A stretch of DNA of 64,000 nucleotides from Henriciella sp. Its GTDB lineage: Bacteria > Pseudomonadota > Alphaproteobacteria > Caulobacterales > Hyphomonadaceae. This document shows, piece by piece, positions 8,983-17,331 of this stretch. The notes below the pieces were generated by a model. The model was not told the DNA's origin. It made no database searches and was given only the letters and a program-made list of their open reading frames with translations. Each line of letters begins with the position of its first letter. The first letter of the stretch is position 1. The translations under genes were made by a program, and so were the position numbers. The stretch is taken from the NCBI GenBank assembly GCA_013213785.1, contig JABSPZ010000006.1, positions 186,001-250,000 on the forward strand, written 5' to 3'.

Positions 8983-9204
8983 ATATTCCTCCGTTAATAA
9001 TTATACGCGGCCGCTACTCGTTATTCGGCGCAGCCTCACGATTCATCATATTTTCGTGAACGACTTACGAAAGAGGTGTTCTATGCTGCGCCGCACCATG
9101 AAAAAAGTGACAGCGTTCGTCATTTTGGTGGTCGAGCGCATATCGAAGAACAATATTGCGGAATTTCCCTGTCCAAACATCGAAGAACGCGCTTAGACAG
9201 CCGC

Positions 9205-10632
9205 ATGACCGCACCTATTGAGCAAATTTCTGCCCTCTTCGCAGATGCAGCAGAGCCAGCAACGTTTCCAAAAGCAGTGTTGCGCTTTCGCAACACACGA
9301 TGGGCCGAAGCTGTTGATCTCGCAAATTTGAACGAGTCCGACTGGATAAAACACTTTGCCGCGTTCGAGTCATTATCCGAGAATCTCGAAACGCCCTTGG
9401 CGCTTCGCTATCACGGGCATCAGTTTCACGTATACAACCCGGACCTGGGCGATGGGCGCGGGTTTTTATTCGCGCAAGTCCGCGACACTGACGGGCGCCT
9501 GCTGGATCTCGGCACCAAAGGATCGGGACAGACAAGATGGTCGCGGCAAGGCGACGGACGTCTCACATTGAAAGGGGGTGTGCGTGAAATCTTGGCCGCC
9601 TCTTATCTTGAAGCGCTCGGGGTGAATACGTCAAAGGCGTTTAGCTTGATTGAAACCGGCGAAGATCTGCATCGAAATGACGAACCCTCGCCAACACGGT
9701 CTGCTGTTTTGGTCCGGCTCAGTCACTCGCATTTGAGGTTCGGCACGTTTCAGCGAGCCGCTTATTACGATGACGCCGCCTCGATGGCCGCCCTCATCAA
9801 CCATGTAATCGAATACTATTTCCCGGACTGCGCTGACGAAGCTTTAGGGACGTCTACGCCAGCGCTATTTGAGCGAATGGCACAAGCGACTGGCAAGATG
9901 ATCGGTCAGTGGATGGCTGCTGGTTTCGTGCACGGCGTCATGAACACGGACAATTTCAACATCACCGGTGAAACCTTCGATTTCGGACCTTGGCGCTTTT
10001 TGCCAAAGAGCGATCCCAATTTTACGGCCGCCTATTTCGATCAGCAGGGTCTGTACCGATTTGGGAGACAACCCGCCCAAGGGCTTTGGGCGTTGCAGCA
10101 ACTCGGCGGAGCAATGTCTCTGGTCGCAGACGAGGATGACCTCAGCCAGGCAATAACGGCTTACGAGCCAGCATACCAGGAGAGCTTTGCGGCACATACG
10201 CTGGCCCTACTCGGCTTGGAGCGCGCTCCCGACCTAAGAGACGATCTCCTCTTCTTACAGGAGTATTACGGCTGGATGACCCAATCTGGTGCGTACTGGC
10301 CGCAAACCTTCTTTGATTGGTTTGGCGGCGCCGCAAGCGTGGATCGAGCGTTAGCAAGCCCGCAGGCCGATCTTTATAAGAGCACTGAATTTGTGAAGGT
10401 TCGATTGCACATTGACGCCAGAACGCCCGTTCGGCCTGAGCGAATCGATCATACGTACTTCCAAGCTGAACGACCCGTCGACCTGATCGTAGAAACCGTC
10501 GAGGCACTGTGGGCACCAATTGCCGATGATGACAATTGGCGCCCATTAGAAGCTCATCTAGATAGGATAGAAAGCGCTCGCTTGGCTTATGATTGGCCAG
10601 CAGCGCCGGAGCGCGCCCAGCGAACCACATGA
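9205..10632 (+). CDS. selO: SelO family protein adenylyltransferase (YdiU/UPF0061)
   Basis: A pseudokinase-fold enzyme that transfers AMP from ATP to Ser, Thr or Tyr of proteins and is linked to redox stress. 475 residues from the ATG at 9205, the usual size. Family motifs are YHGHQFHVYNPDLGDGRG (69-86), KGSGQTRWSRQGDGRLTLKG (105-124), the metal-binding HGVMNTDNF (243-251, Asp249) and FDFGP (Asp259). The longer reading frame from 9076 lacks family sequence and a ribosome binding site. The bacterial protein lacks a C-terminal selenocysteine, as is normal. Its end overlaps the convergent MerC-domain gene by 46 bp. Confidence 0.93.
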   Translation: MTAPIEQISALFADAAEPATFPKAVLRFRNTRWAEAVDLANLNESDWIKHFAAFESLSENLETPLALRYHGHQFHVYNPDLGDGRGFLFAQVRDTDGRLLDLGTKGSGQTRWSRQGDGRLTLKGGVREILAASYLEALGVNTSKAFSLIETGEDLHRNDEPSPTRSAVLVRLSHSHLRFGTFQRAAYYDDAASMAALINHVIEYYFPDCADEALGTSTPALFERMAQATGKMIGQWMAAGFVHGVMNTDNFNITGETFDFGPWRFLPKSDPNFTAAYFDQQGLYRFGRQPAQGLWALQQLGGAMSLVADEDDLSQAITAYEPAYQESFAAHTLALLGLERAPDLRDDLLFLQEYYGWMTQSGAYWPQTFFDWFGGAASVDRALASPQADLYKSTEFVKVRLHIDARTPVRPERIDHTYFQAERPVDLIVETVEALWAPIADDDNWRPLEAHLDRIESARLAYDWPAAPERAQRTT

Positions 10633-10964
10633 CCAGAGGCCAGTACGGTCGCGCCGATTACAGTCAGCAAAGTCTCATAATCGTGCAGGGCTTCAACAAA
10701 CGCACCCGCGACCAACAAGCTAAACCCAACCACGATCAAAGCACTGGCAATGATATTGGTCGATTTTGATGCCAAAGCGATCAGTGAAAACGGCAGTGCA
10801 GCGACCACGAAAGCTTTGTGTAGCCACTCGGCCTCGGCCAGGACCCCCAGACTAGGGAGCCCGGCCGAAAGCACCGGCAAGATCAAGCAATGAACGAAAC
10901 ACAGGCCCGAGAATAGAATGGCCGGCGCATCAATTGCGGCTGATCTGGAAGGGGTTGTGCTCAT
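10587..10964 (-). CDS. MerC domain integral membrane protein
   Basis: 125 residues with four likely membrane segments. The N-terminal FSGLCFVHCLILPVLSAGLP carries the two cysteines (22 and 26) that MerC proteins use to bind metal ions. MerC family members move Hg(II) or other soft metals; chromosomal copies are often found beside zinc-type TonB receptors. Its ATG overlaps the stop of the upstream TonB receptor gene as TAATG (10962-10966), so the two are an operon with coupled translation. A role in bringing the ion taken up by the receptor across the inner membrane is inferred from that coupling. Confidence 0.85.
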   Translation of the reverse strand: MSTTPSRSAAIDAPAILFSGLCFVHCLILPVLSAGLPSLGVLAEAEWLHKAFVVAALPFSLIALASKSTNIIASALIVVGFSLLVAGAFVEALHDYETLLTVIGATVLASGHVVRWARSGAAGQS

Positions 10965-13093
10965 TAGAAGGCGAGCCGTACACCAACGCGAATGTTCTGG
11001 CCAGGAGCAGGAATCAGGTCTTTCAACACAGATGTCGTGTAACGGACTTCTTCATCCGTGACATTACGTGCTTCGACAAAGGCCTCAGTACCGTCAGCAC
11101 CGATTCCAAAATCAGACAGATCGACTTCACCGCGCAGATCTAGCGTGCTGTAGCCATCAGTCGGCAGCTGACCAATACCTGGGTCATTCTCATCTCCGGC
11201 GACCGTGACAGCGGCGCCAAGTTCAAACGCGCCCCACTCGGCACTCACATCGCCATTGAAGGTGATGGGCGGAAGGAATGGCAAGTTACCGCCGTCATCA
11301 AGGCTGGCTTCCACAAAATCGACACTACCGTTGAATTCCCAATCGGCGCCCAGGAACCCTTCTTCGATGACAAGGTCACCATAGATCTCACCGCCATAGA
11401 AGCTGGCATCTTCCTGAACAAAGCGGAATACGGCCAGGCCATCGCCCTCATCAGTGAGCTCGCCATCAATAAAGGCAACGCCCGGTGTCAAATAGGTGAA
11501 GTCCGTGAACTCAGTCGCGAACACGTTGATCCCGACGCTCGCATTGTCGCCTGTCCAGCGCCATGTGCCCTCTAAGTTCAAGCCGCTTTCTTTTCCGAAA
11601 GTTGGGTCGCCAACTTCGAATTGATCGGTCGCAAGGTGAGGCCCGAATGCAAAGAGCTCACTCTCACTTGGAGCACGTTCGGTGTAAGAAATCTGACCCC
11701 CGATCCACATACCGCCTTCGAGGTGCTTATGTGCGCCAAACGAACCACTGAAGAGATCAAAGTCGGCTGTTCCGAACTCGACATTGTCATACTCAACCAT
11801 GTCGATGCGCAAACCGCCTTCAATTCCGAAGCCGCTATCCCATTCCTGGCCTTCGTATAAGAAGACACCGAAATTCTGGATATCGGTTGGGGTTACGAAC
11901 GCCTCTTCGCCAATCGCACTGAACTCGCGGTCAGAGAATTGGACGCCGAACGCACCTTCAAAACCGCCAAATTCATGGTCGAATTCAGCGCGGGCCTCAA
12001 CGCCCTCATTGGCGAAGACTGTGCCTGCTTCGCCTGGAGCTTCGAATTCAGTGTGCTCATAATCAACAATCGCGAGTGTCCCGATCACGTCGGTAAGGAA
12101 GCCATTATTGACTGATACACCGCCGCGAATGTCGATGCGGGTCTGCTCCAGATCGATGAATGGATTTTCTTCCTCTTCCTCGCTGTGCTCTTCACCCTCT
12201 TCTTCTTCCTCGCCATGCTCCTCTTCGTGACCATGTCCTGGAAGGCCATATTCTGCCGTTTGCTGACGGATCGCTACGCCCAAGAAGGCATTGTCGCCGA
12301 CCCAGCTCACACCGGCCGATAGGGTTTGAGTTTCAACGAAGGAATTTTCCGCTGTGCCGCGAACTTCTTCCTCTTCCTCGTGCTCTTCGCCCTCTTCTTC
12401 AACCTCATGCTCTTCCTCTTCCGCTGCGCGCTGGAAGGCAGATTCTGAGAAGTCAGGAATATCGTAATTGTCGAAATCACGCATGGAACCGGACAGCGTG
12501 AAGACCAATTGTCCAGCTGTGAACTGCCCGCGACCCGCGAGTTCAGTCCCCTCGTTCACGCTATTATAAGCGGTGAACAGATCCGCAGAGAATGGCTCAT
12601 CCGGGAGATCGTCAACGATCAGGCCATCGATCACATTGACGACACCGCCGATCGCTTGGCCGCCATATCCTAATGCAGCAGGGCCTCGCAGAATTTCAAT
12701 CTTCTCTGCGTCAATGCCATCAGCCGTAACTTGGTGGTCAGGCGACGCTGCAGACACATCAATAACCCCGATCCCATTGGTCAGCACTTGCACGCGCTCT
12801 GCTCCAAGGCCACGCAGAACTGGTCGGCTAGCACCCGCACCGAAGAAAGTTGTTGAGACACCCGGCTGACGATCCAATGTATCGCCCAGCGTCGCGTTCA
12901 GCGTTTGGAGAATATCTTCTCGATCCAAGGCTGTTGCGTTTCCAACCAACTCGTCCGCAGAACGCTCTGGGCCCGGGGCAGAGACGATAATGGTCTCTTC
13001 TCGGCGTTCGTCAGACTGCGCTGCAACGATCGGCGCGAACGCCAGTGGAGAAATGGAGGCGAGAAGCAGGAAGCGGGTCATGTCTTTGCTCAT
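10964..13093 (-). CDS. TonB-dependent receptor with Glu/His-rich segments, ZnuD-like (probable zinc uptake)
   Basis: A 709-residue receptor: signal peptide 1-26, plug with LRGLGAERVQVLTNGIGVID and KIEILRGPAALGYG, and a barrel ending in IRVGVRLAF. Two acidic/histidine-rich loop insertions stand out at residues 225-243 and 287-310 (HGHEEEHGEEEEEGEEHSEE). His-rich loops are typical of the zinc receptor ZnuD. It is coupled to a MerC-domain gene. The annotated ATG has no clear ribosome binding site; ATG codon 5 is an alternative that gives an equally good signal peptide. Copper or nickel remain possible ligands. Confidence 0.88.
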   Translation of the reverse strand: MSKDMTRFLLLASISPLAFAPIVAAQSDERREETIIVSAPGPERSADELVGNATALDREDILQTLNATLGDTLDRQPGVSTTFFGAGASRPVLRGLGAERVQVLTNGIGVIDVSAASPDHQVTADGIDAEKIEILRGPAALGYGGQAIGGVVNVIDGLIVDDLPDEPFSADLFTAYNSVNEGTELAGRGQFTAGQLVFTLSGSMRDFDNYDIPDFSESAFQRAAEEEEHEVEEEGEEHEEEEEVRGTAENSFVETQTLSAGVSWVGDNAFLGVAIRQQTAEYGLPGHGHEEEHGEEEEEGEEHSEEEEENPFIDLEQTRIDIRGGVSVNNGFLTDVIGTLAIVDYEHTEFEAPGEAGTVFANEGVEARAEFDHEFGGFEGAFGVQFSDREFSAIGEEAFVTPTDIQNFGVFLYEGQEWDSGFGIEGGLRIDMVEYDNVEFGTADFDLFSGSFGAHKHLEGGMWIGGQISYTERAPSESELFAFGPHLATDQFEVGDPTFGKESGLNLEGTWRWTGDNASVGINVFATEFTDFTYLTPGVAFIDGELTDEGDGLAVFRFVQEDASFYGGEIYGDLVIEEGFLGADWEFNGSVDFVEASLDDGGNLPFLPPITFNGDVSAEWGAFELGAAVTVAGDENDPGIGQLPTDGYSTLDLRGEVDLSDFGIGADGTEAFVEARNVTDEEVRYTTSVLKDLIPAPGQNIRVGVRLAF

Positions 13094-13107
13094 GTTATGT
13101 TATCACT
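13094..13107 (-). promoter_or_regulatory. Possible metal-regulator operator next to the ZnuD-like gene
   Basis: On the minus strand, AGTGATAACATAACATG runs directly into the annotated start codon. The GATAACATAAC core resembles half of the TA-rich palindromes bound by Zur in Proteobacteria. Only one half is well preserved, so this is a weak call. Confidence 0.25.
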
Positions 13108-13185
13108 AGCGTGTCCGTCTAATCACGGACCCCTAAATTGCAAGTGAAAAGAAGCAACGCACAGAACACTTTTGCTAAACAAAGA

Positions 13186-13207
13186 CGGCCTCCCGGATGG
13201 AAGGCCG
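13186..13207. terminator. Hairpin downstream of the 2TM gene
   Basis: CGGCCT at 13186-13191 pairs with AGGCCG at 13202-13207, with partial extension into ACAAAG and CTTGTG on the flanks. It lies between the end of the 2TM gene and the start of the ZnuD-like gene, both on the minus strand. No clean T run follows, so terminator function is uncertain. Confidence 0.4.
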
Positions 13208-13233
13208 CTGCTTGTGTGTTGAGGCATGACCCC

Positions 13234-13266
13234 ATCGAAGCTTGGACGTGGAGTCCAGGCTTCGAT
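13234..13266. repeat. 13-bp inverted repeat (hairpin) after the 2TM gene
   Basis: ATCGAAGCTTGGA at 13234-13246 is complementary to 13254-13266 with a single G-T pair and a 7-nt loop. It starts 15 bp past the stop of the 2TM gene and probably acts as part of a terminator or RNA stabiliser for it. Confidence 0.55.
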
Positions 13267-13280
13267 CTCGTCCGTGCGTT

Positions 13281-14285
13281 TTACTTCTGAGCTACTTTTG
13301 CGGTTTTCGCATCGTCCTCAAGGTCGATCTCTTCCTCATCGATCTCGCTTTCAGTCTCTGACACCTCAGGCTTTTTAACCCAATCGCTGGCGCGGCGGCG
13401 ACGTACGATTTCGTCGTCAGAGGTATCGCGGTTGTCAGACTTCCGGCGCTCAACGCGGGCAGCTGTTTCTTCCATCCGGTCAAGAACCGAGCCAACCTTC
13501 TCTGAAGCTTCTGCGCTCTCGATAACAATACGTCGCTCGGCACTCGCCTTCGCAGCCGTCGCCATTGTCACAGGACGCGATCGAACCGTGATCGGGCCAT
13601 TGGCATTGCGGATGCTGGTATTGAAAAACAGATCCCAGTATTTCGCGAAGACGGTCTGGCGCCCTTGAAGTGTGCGCAGTGATTTCACTTCCCGGCCACT
13701 GGTCAGCCTAGCGCCTTCAATCCGGACGCGGTCTGGGCTGCGAACAAACTGGACAAATCCATTATAGCGACGCGAGGCAGAGCGGTTCATTTCGAATTGC
13801 AGCTCTCCAACGCCGTCGCGTCGTCCGTCCGCACCGTCCGAAAGAGAGTTTCTATTCTTGTAAGTCATGAAAGGCCAAGACATGTCAGAGAATTCGATGA
13901 GCGTGTTGCTTTCAATCTCGAGGTCTTGGTTCAAAGAGTAGCCGGAGAAGATGAAACCTTTACCGTCCGGCTGGATATCGATCACAGATAGACGCTGATG
14001 GCCGTCACCCTTTTCTGACTGAAGCCATGTGCCTTCGAAATAGTATTTTCCGAGAATGAGCCGGCGCACCGTGTTGAACCTAAATAAGGTCGGAAAAATC
14101 GCCTCCGTCATCGCCAGCCAGAATACGACCATGATTGCAGCGGCGCCGCCGACGGCGACCGTCATAGACGTCGCATCTTGGCCGAAAATCGTCTCAAGTG
14201 ATGTTAGAAATTGCGGTCCAACGAATGCCAATAGACCGAGAATTGCGGCTGCCGAAACGGTGTTCGACACCAGCCCAAAACGCAA
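13281..14285 (-). CDS. Membrane protein with two TM segments and a beta-rich domain (Cap15-like architecture), unknown function
   Basis: 334 residues. Two hydrophobic segments (about 8-30 and 43-65) are followed by a strand-rich region (78-195): GKYYFEGTWLQ, QRLSVIDIQPDG, GFIFSGYS, WPFMTYKNRN, GVGELQFEM, RRYNGFVQFVRSPDRVRIEG. Two TM helices plus a beta-barrel of this size, with a Y-N-x-N strand and an R-x-Y-x-G-x-V-x-F-x-R strand, resemble the 2TM-beta effectors (Cap15/STING-like) of CBASS defence, though I could not align it. Residues 240-334 are charged, with a very acidic C-terminus (IDEEEIDLEDD). No cyclase gene lies near. It is divergent from mcd. The family assignment is a hypothesis; the gene itself is well supported. 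Confidence 0.75.
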   Translation of the reverse strand: MRFGLVSNTVSAAAILGLLAFVGPQFLTSLETIFGQDATSMTVAVGGAAAIMVVFWLAMTEAIFPTLFRFNTVRRLILGKYYFEGTWLQSEKGDGHQRLSVIDIQPDGKGFIFSGYSLNQDLEIESNTLIEFSDMSWPFMTYKNRNSLSDGADGRRDGVGELQFEMNRSASRRYNGFVQFVRSPDRVRIEGARLTSGREVKSLRTLQGRQTVFAKYWDLFFNTSIRNANGPITVRSRPVTMATAAKASAERRIVIESAEASEKVGSVLDRMEETAARVERRKSDNRDTSDDEIVRRRRASDWVKKPEVSETESEIDEEEIDLEDDAKTAKVAQK

Positions 14286-14607
14286 ATATGGGTCATGCCC
14301 CTGAATCTCCTAAAGCTCTTTGTTTTTATGGTGAATTTATCAGGGGCTTCTGCGCCCTCATGCGAGGGTTAATCAACCAAAATTAAGGTAAATTTCAATC
14401 GCCATTAAGTTAACTAAACACCTGTTTTTGTTAACTATTTACCACTTTTGCTAGAATTTTTGGTGTAAAATCAACCCAGAGGATTTAATGGTGTTTTCTC
14501 TAAACTCTTAACAGAGTCATTTTTCGTGCTGTTTATGACGCAGCGCCCAGGACGTGACAGCGGGAAGCTACCGACCTAATTAATGTTCCCAATGACGGAG
14601 GAAGACG
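14286..14607. other. AT-rich divergent intergenic region with spaced GTTAAC palindromes
   Basis: 322 bp between the divergent 2TM gene and mcd, clearly richer in A and T than its surroundings. GTTAAC occurs at 14409-14414 and again at 14430-14435, exactly 21 bp apart (two helical turns), and TTAAC once more at 14508-14512. Both genes must be transcribed from here. No gene or stable long hairpin is seen. The mcd ribosome binding site GGAGG is at the right end. Confidence 0.5.
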
Positions 14608-16293
14608 ATGGACGGAATGACTGGGGTTAAAGGAAACCAAGTGTTGGACGGCCTGACGGGGCTCCTTCAAGACGCGATTATCGCTTGCGATACTTATAAG
14701 TCCGCAGTGCACGCCAAGATCAGTGTCATCCTGGCGCCATCCGGTAAGGTCGATCGTGCCGCATTTGCCGCCAATCAACACTTAGCACACGGCTATGCTT
14801 GGCTCGTCACATATGTCGAAACTCTACGCGAAACAGCCAACTGGGCGTCCCGCTTAGACGCCGAAGGGAGGTTGGGCGAGATCGATGCGCTGCTCGCGCA
14901 AATCTTATTCAGCAAATATCTCGCGGACATCGTTGGCGGCGTCCCAATGAATCAGGGCGAAACAATTCGCCCGCACGAGTTTGACTCAATCGCTGCCGCC
15001 GACGCGCTCTTCGAAGATCCTGCCGTTCGCACCCTGATCGAAAAAGGGCTTACACCTGAGAGTATGTCTGCTGCTGCAGCCTTTTTGCCGGACAGTCTCG
15101 CGCGCTCGACCGTCGAGAACACCGGCGAAGACGAGACCATGGCGATGATCCGCGAGCAGTTCCGGCGCTACGCAGATGACAAAATCGTCCCGCACGCGCA
15201 CGAATGGCACCTCAAGAATGAATACATCCCGATGGATGTGGTCTCCGAGATGGCAGAACTCGGCGTCTTTGGCCTAACGATCCCAGAAGCCTATGGCGGC
15301 CTGGGGATGGGCAAAACCGCCATGTGTGTGGTGTCCGAAGAACTCTCACGCGGTTACATCGGAACAGGATCTCTCGGGACCCGGTCAGAGATCGCCGCTG
15401 AACTCATTCTTATTGGCGGCACAGACGCCCAAAAGGAAAAGTATCTGCCCGTCATCGCGAGCGGTGAGATCCTACCGACCGCGGTTTTCACTGAACCAAA
15501 TACAGGCTCAGACCTCGGCGCACTGCGTACACGGGCCGTGAAGGATGGCGACACCTATAAGATCACCGGCAACAAAACCTGGATCACCCATCCGGTCCGC
15601 GCCGATCTTATGACGCTCTTGGCGCGCACCAATCCTGAGACGAACAATTTCTCAGGTCTTTCAATGTTTCTGGCCGAAAAGCCGCGCGGCTCTGATGAGA
15701 CGCCCTTCCCGGCCGACGGGATGACCGGCGGCGAGATTGAAGTGCTCGGCTATCGCGGCATGAAAGAGTATGAGATCGGCTTCGATGAATTCGAAGTCCC
15801 CGCTGCAAACTTGTTGGGTGAGACTGAAGGCATGGGGTTCAAACACCTTATGGCAACCTTCGAGTCCGCGCGCATTCAAACAGCGGCCCGCGCCGTCGGC
15901 GTGGCCCAAAACGCTTTAGAGCTTGGCCTCCGTTATGCGCTCGATCGCAACCAATTCGGACAACCCATCTTCAACCTCCCGCGTGTTGCGAACAAGCTGG
16001 TCATGATGGCCGCGGAACTGGTTGGCATCCGCCAGCTGACCTACTTCTCGGCCCGCCAGAAGGATCAAGACAAACGCTGCGACCTGGAAGCAGGTATGGC
16101 TAAATTGCTGGCAGCGCGCGCCGCTTGGGCCGCCGCCGACAATGCTTTGCAGATTCATGGCGGAAACGGCTTTGCGCTCGAATATCCGGTCAGCCGCGTG
16201 CTGCAGGACGCGCGTATCTTGAATATTTTCGAAGGCGCAGGCGAGGTTCAAGCCATGGTGATCGCACGCCGCGTGATCGAAGAAGGCAATTGA
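14608..16293 (+). CDS. mcd: Acyl-CoA dehydrogenase with N-terminal extension, probable (2S)-methylsuccinyl-CoA dehydrogenase
   Basis: 561 residues, about 170 longer than a standard acyl-CoA dehydrogenase. The extension (1-165) contains HGYAWLVTYVETLRETANW and IVGGVPMNQGETIRP, which match my memory of Mcd, the FAD enzyme that oxidises methylsuccinyl-CoA to mesaconyl-CoA in the ethylmalonyl-CoA pathway. The dehydrogenase core follows: VFTEPNTGSDLGALRTRA for FAD binding, ALQIHGGNGFALEYPV, and the catalytic Glu at about 542 in IFEGAGEVQ. Start is the ATG behind GGAGG. Other pathway genes (ccr, ecm, mcl) are not in the window. If not Mcd, it would be another long acyl-CoA dehydrogenase. Confidence 0.8.
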   Translation: MDGMTGVKGNQVLDGLTGLLQDAIIACDTYKSAVHAKISVILAPSGKVDRAAFAANQHLAHGYAWLVTYVETLRETANWASRLDAEGRLGEIDALLAQILFSKYLADIVGGVPMNQGETIRPHEFDSIAAADALFEDPAVRTLIEKGLTPESMSAAAAFLPDSLARSTVENTGEDETMAMIREQFRRYADDKIVPHAHEWHLKNEYIPMDVVSEMAELGVFGLTIPEAYGGLGMGKTAMCVVSEELSRGYIGTGSLGTRSEIAAELILIGGTDAQKEKYLPVIASGEILPTAVFTEPNTGSDLGALRTRAVKDGDTYKITGNKTWITHPVRADLMTLLARTNPETNNFSGLSMFLAEKPRGSDETPFPADGMTGGEIEVLGYRGMKEYEIGFDEFEVPAANLLGETEGMGFKHLMATFESARIQTAARAVGVAQNALELGLRYALDRNQFGQPIFNLPRVANKLVMMAAELVGIRQLTYFSARQKDQDKRCDLEAGMAKLLAARAAWAAADNALQIHGGNGFALEYPVSRVLQDARILNIFEGAGEVQAMVIARRVIEEGN

Positions 16294-16383
16294 CGGCTAA
16301 GGTTTTCGCGCCCGCGCTCACCTCTTATTAAGCAGACCTGTGGCACACATGGTGGGGAATCTTCATCATGAGAGGTCCAAGCC

Positions 16384-17331
16384 ATGCGTGCTTTGTCCAG
16401 CCTAGTTGCCCTCGCCGTATTCGCGTCGCCTGCGCTTGCAGAAGATGCGCTTCAAGGCGGTGTCTTAGCTTTTGAAGAAAACACCTACCGGTATGGCGAT
16501 CTTTACCGGTCAGAGCGCGGAACGACAGCGGAAGCTTGCGCACAAATGTGCACGGCCGATCGCACATGCGCGTCCTGGTCCCTTACCCCGGCAACGTTTC
16601 GCATCGGCCCGCGCTGCGAGCTGAAGCGCACACCAGGTGAAGCGATTTCGCGCCCTGGCGGTGCATCCGGCATGTCAGAGGTCTGGCAAATGGATCCCGC
16701 GCGTCATGCAGCCATGCGGTATCAACCGAGCGTTCCTGAAAGCCGTCAACCCGCTGCGGTCCCATTGGATCAGCTGCGTCCGTCCCCTGTTCCGCGCACA
16801 TTTGGGGATCCGCTGCCTGTTCGCGAACCCGAACTAATGGGTGCACCGTCTGCTCAAAAGCCGGTTCAAACGCGGACCGTGGCTGCGTCTTCTGTTTCAC
16901 CTCCAAAGCAAACGCAAACGATTGAGGTCTATCGCGGACCCGGCCAGGGCGTTGTTCCTGACTATGTGAAACAACCTACTCAAGTGGAAGCCCCAACTCC
17001 GCAAGCGCAGCCTGTACGTCAGACTCCGAAGCCGGTCTTTAAAGATCCTGCACGGAAAGCGCCTACTGCTCAGCCTGCGGTTTCGAACCTGAACGCTGTG
17101 GTGCGACGCCAAAGCCAATCTCCACAAGCCGTTGCTACGCCAGCACCTCAGCCTGCGCCTGCACCAGCACCAACGCCGCTCAGCGAACCTGCCCCGCAGC
17201 GCGTTCCGTGGACTGAGCGGGTTGGCAATACCCCGAATTATTCTGTCGGTGGGAGCGGATACGTCCCTGGCGATGAAGCTGCGACCGCAGGCTTCGTCGA
17301 AGGCCTCCCAGAGGGTGAAGCGGGAACTTAA
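16384..17331 (+). CDS. Secreted PAN/apple-domain protein with Pro/Gln-rich tail
   Basis: 315 residues: signal peptide 1-19 (ending ALAED), then a PAN domain at about 25-100 with the cysteine pattern EACAQMCTADRTCASWSLTP and CELKRTPG, then about 215 residues rich in Pro, Gln and Ala (APAPAPTPLSEPAPQRVPW) that should be unfolded. PAN domains bind proteins or sugars. Pro/Gln-rich tails are often periplasmic spacers. Its job is unknown. A GAGGT site precedes the ATG; the stop touches the end of the convergent pseudouridine synthase gene. Confidence 0.8.
   Translation: MRALSSLVALAVFASPALAEDALQGGVLAFEENTYRYGDLYRSERGTTAEACAQMCTADRTCASWSLTPATFRIGPRCELKRTPGEAISRPGGASGMSEVWQMDPARHAAMRYQPSVPESRQPAAVPLDQLRPSPVPRTFGDPLPVREPELMGAPSAQKPVQTRTVAASSVSPPKQTQTIEVYRGPGQGVVPDYVKQPTQVEAPTPQAQPVRQTPKPVFKDPARKAPTAQPAVSNLNAVVRRQSQSPQAVATPAPQPAPAPAPTPLSEPAPQRVPWTERVGNTPNYSVGGSGYVPGDEAATAGFVEGLPEGEAGT

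Noticed and set aside
12160-12501. Plus-strand frame rich in Leu/Pro/Arg opposite the ZnuD-like receptor
   Set aside because: It is the antisense of the Glu/His-rich loops; GAA/GAG codons read backwards give Leu and Phe.
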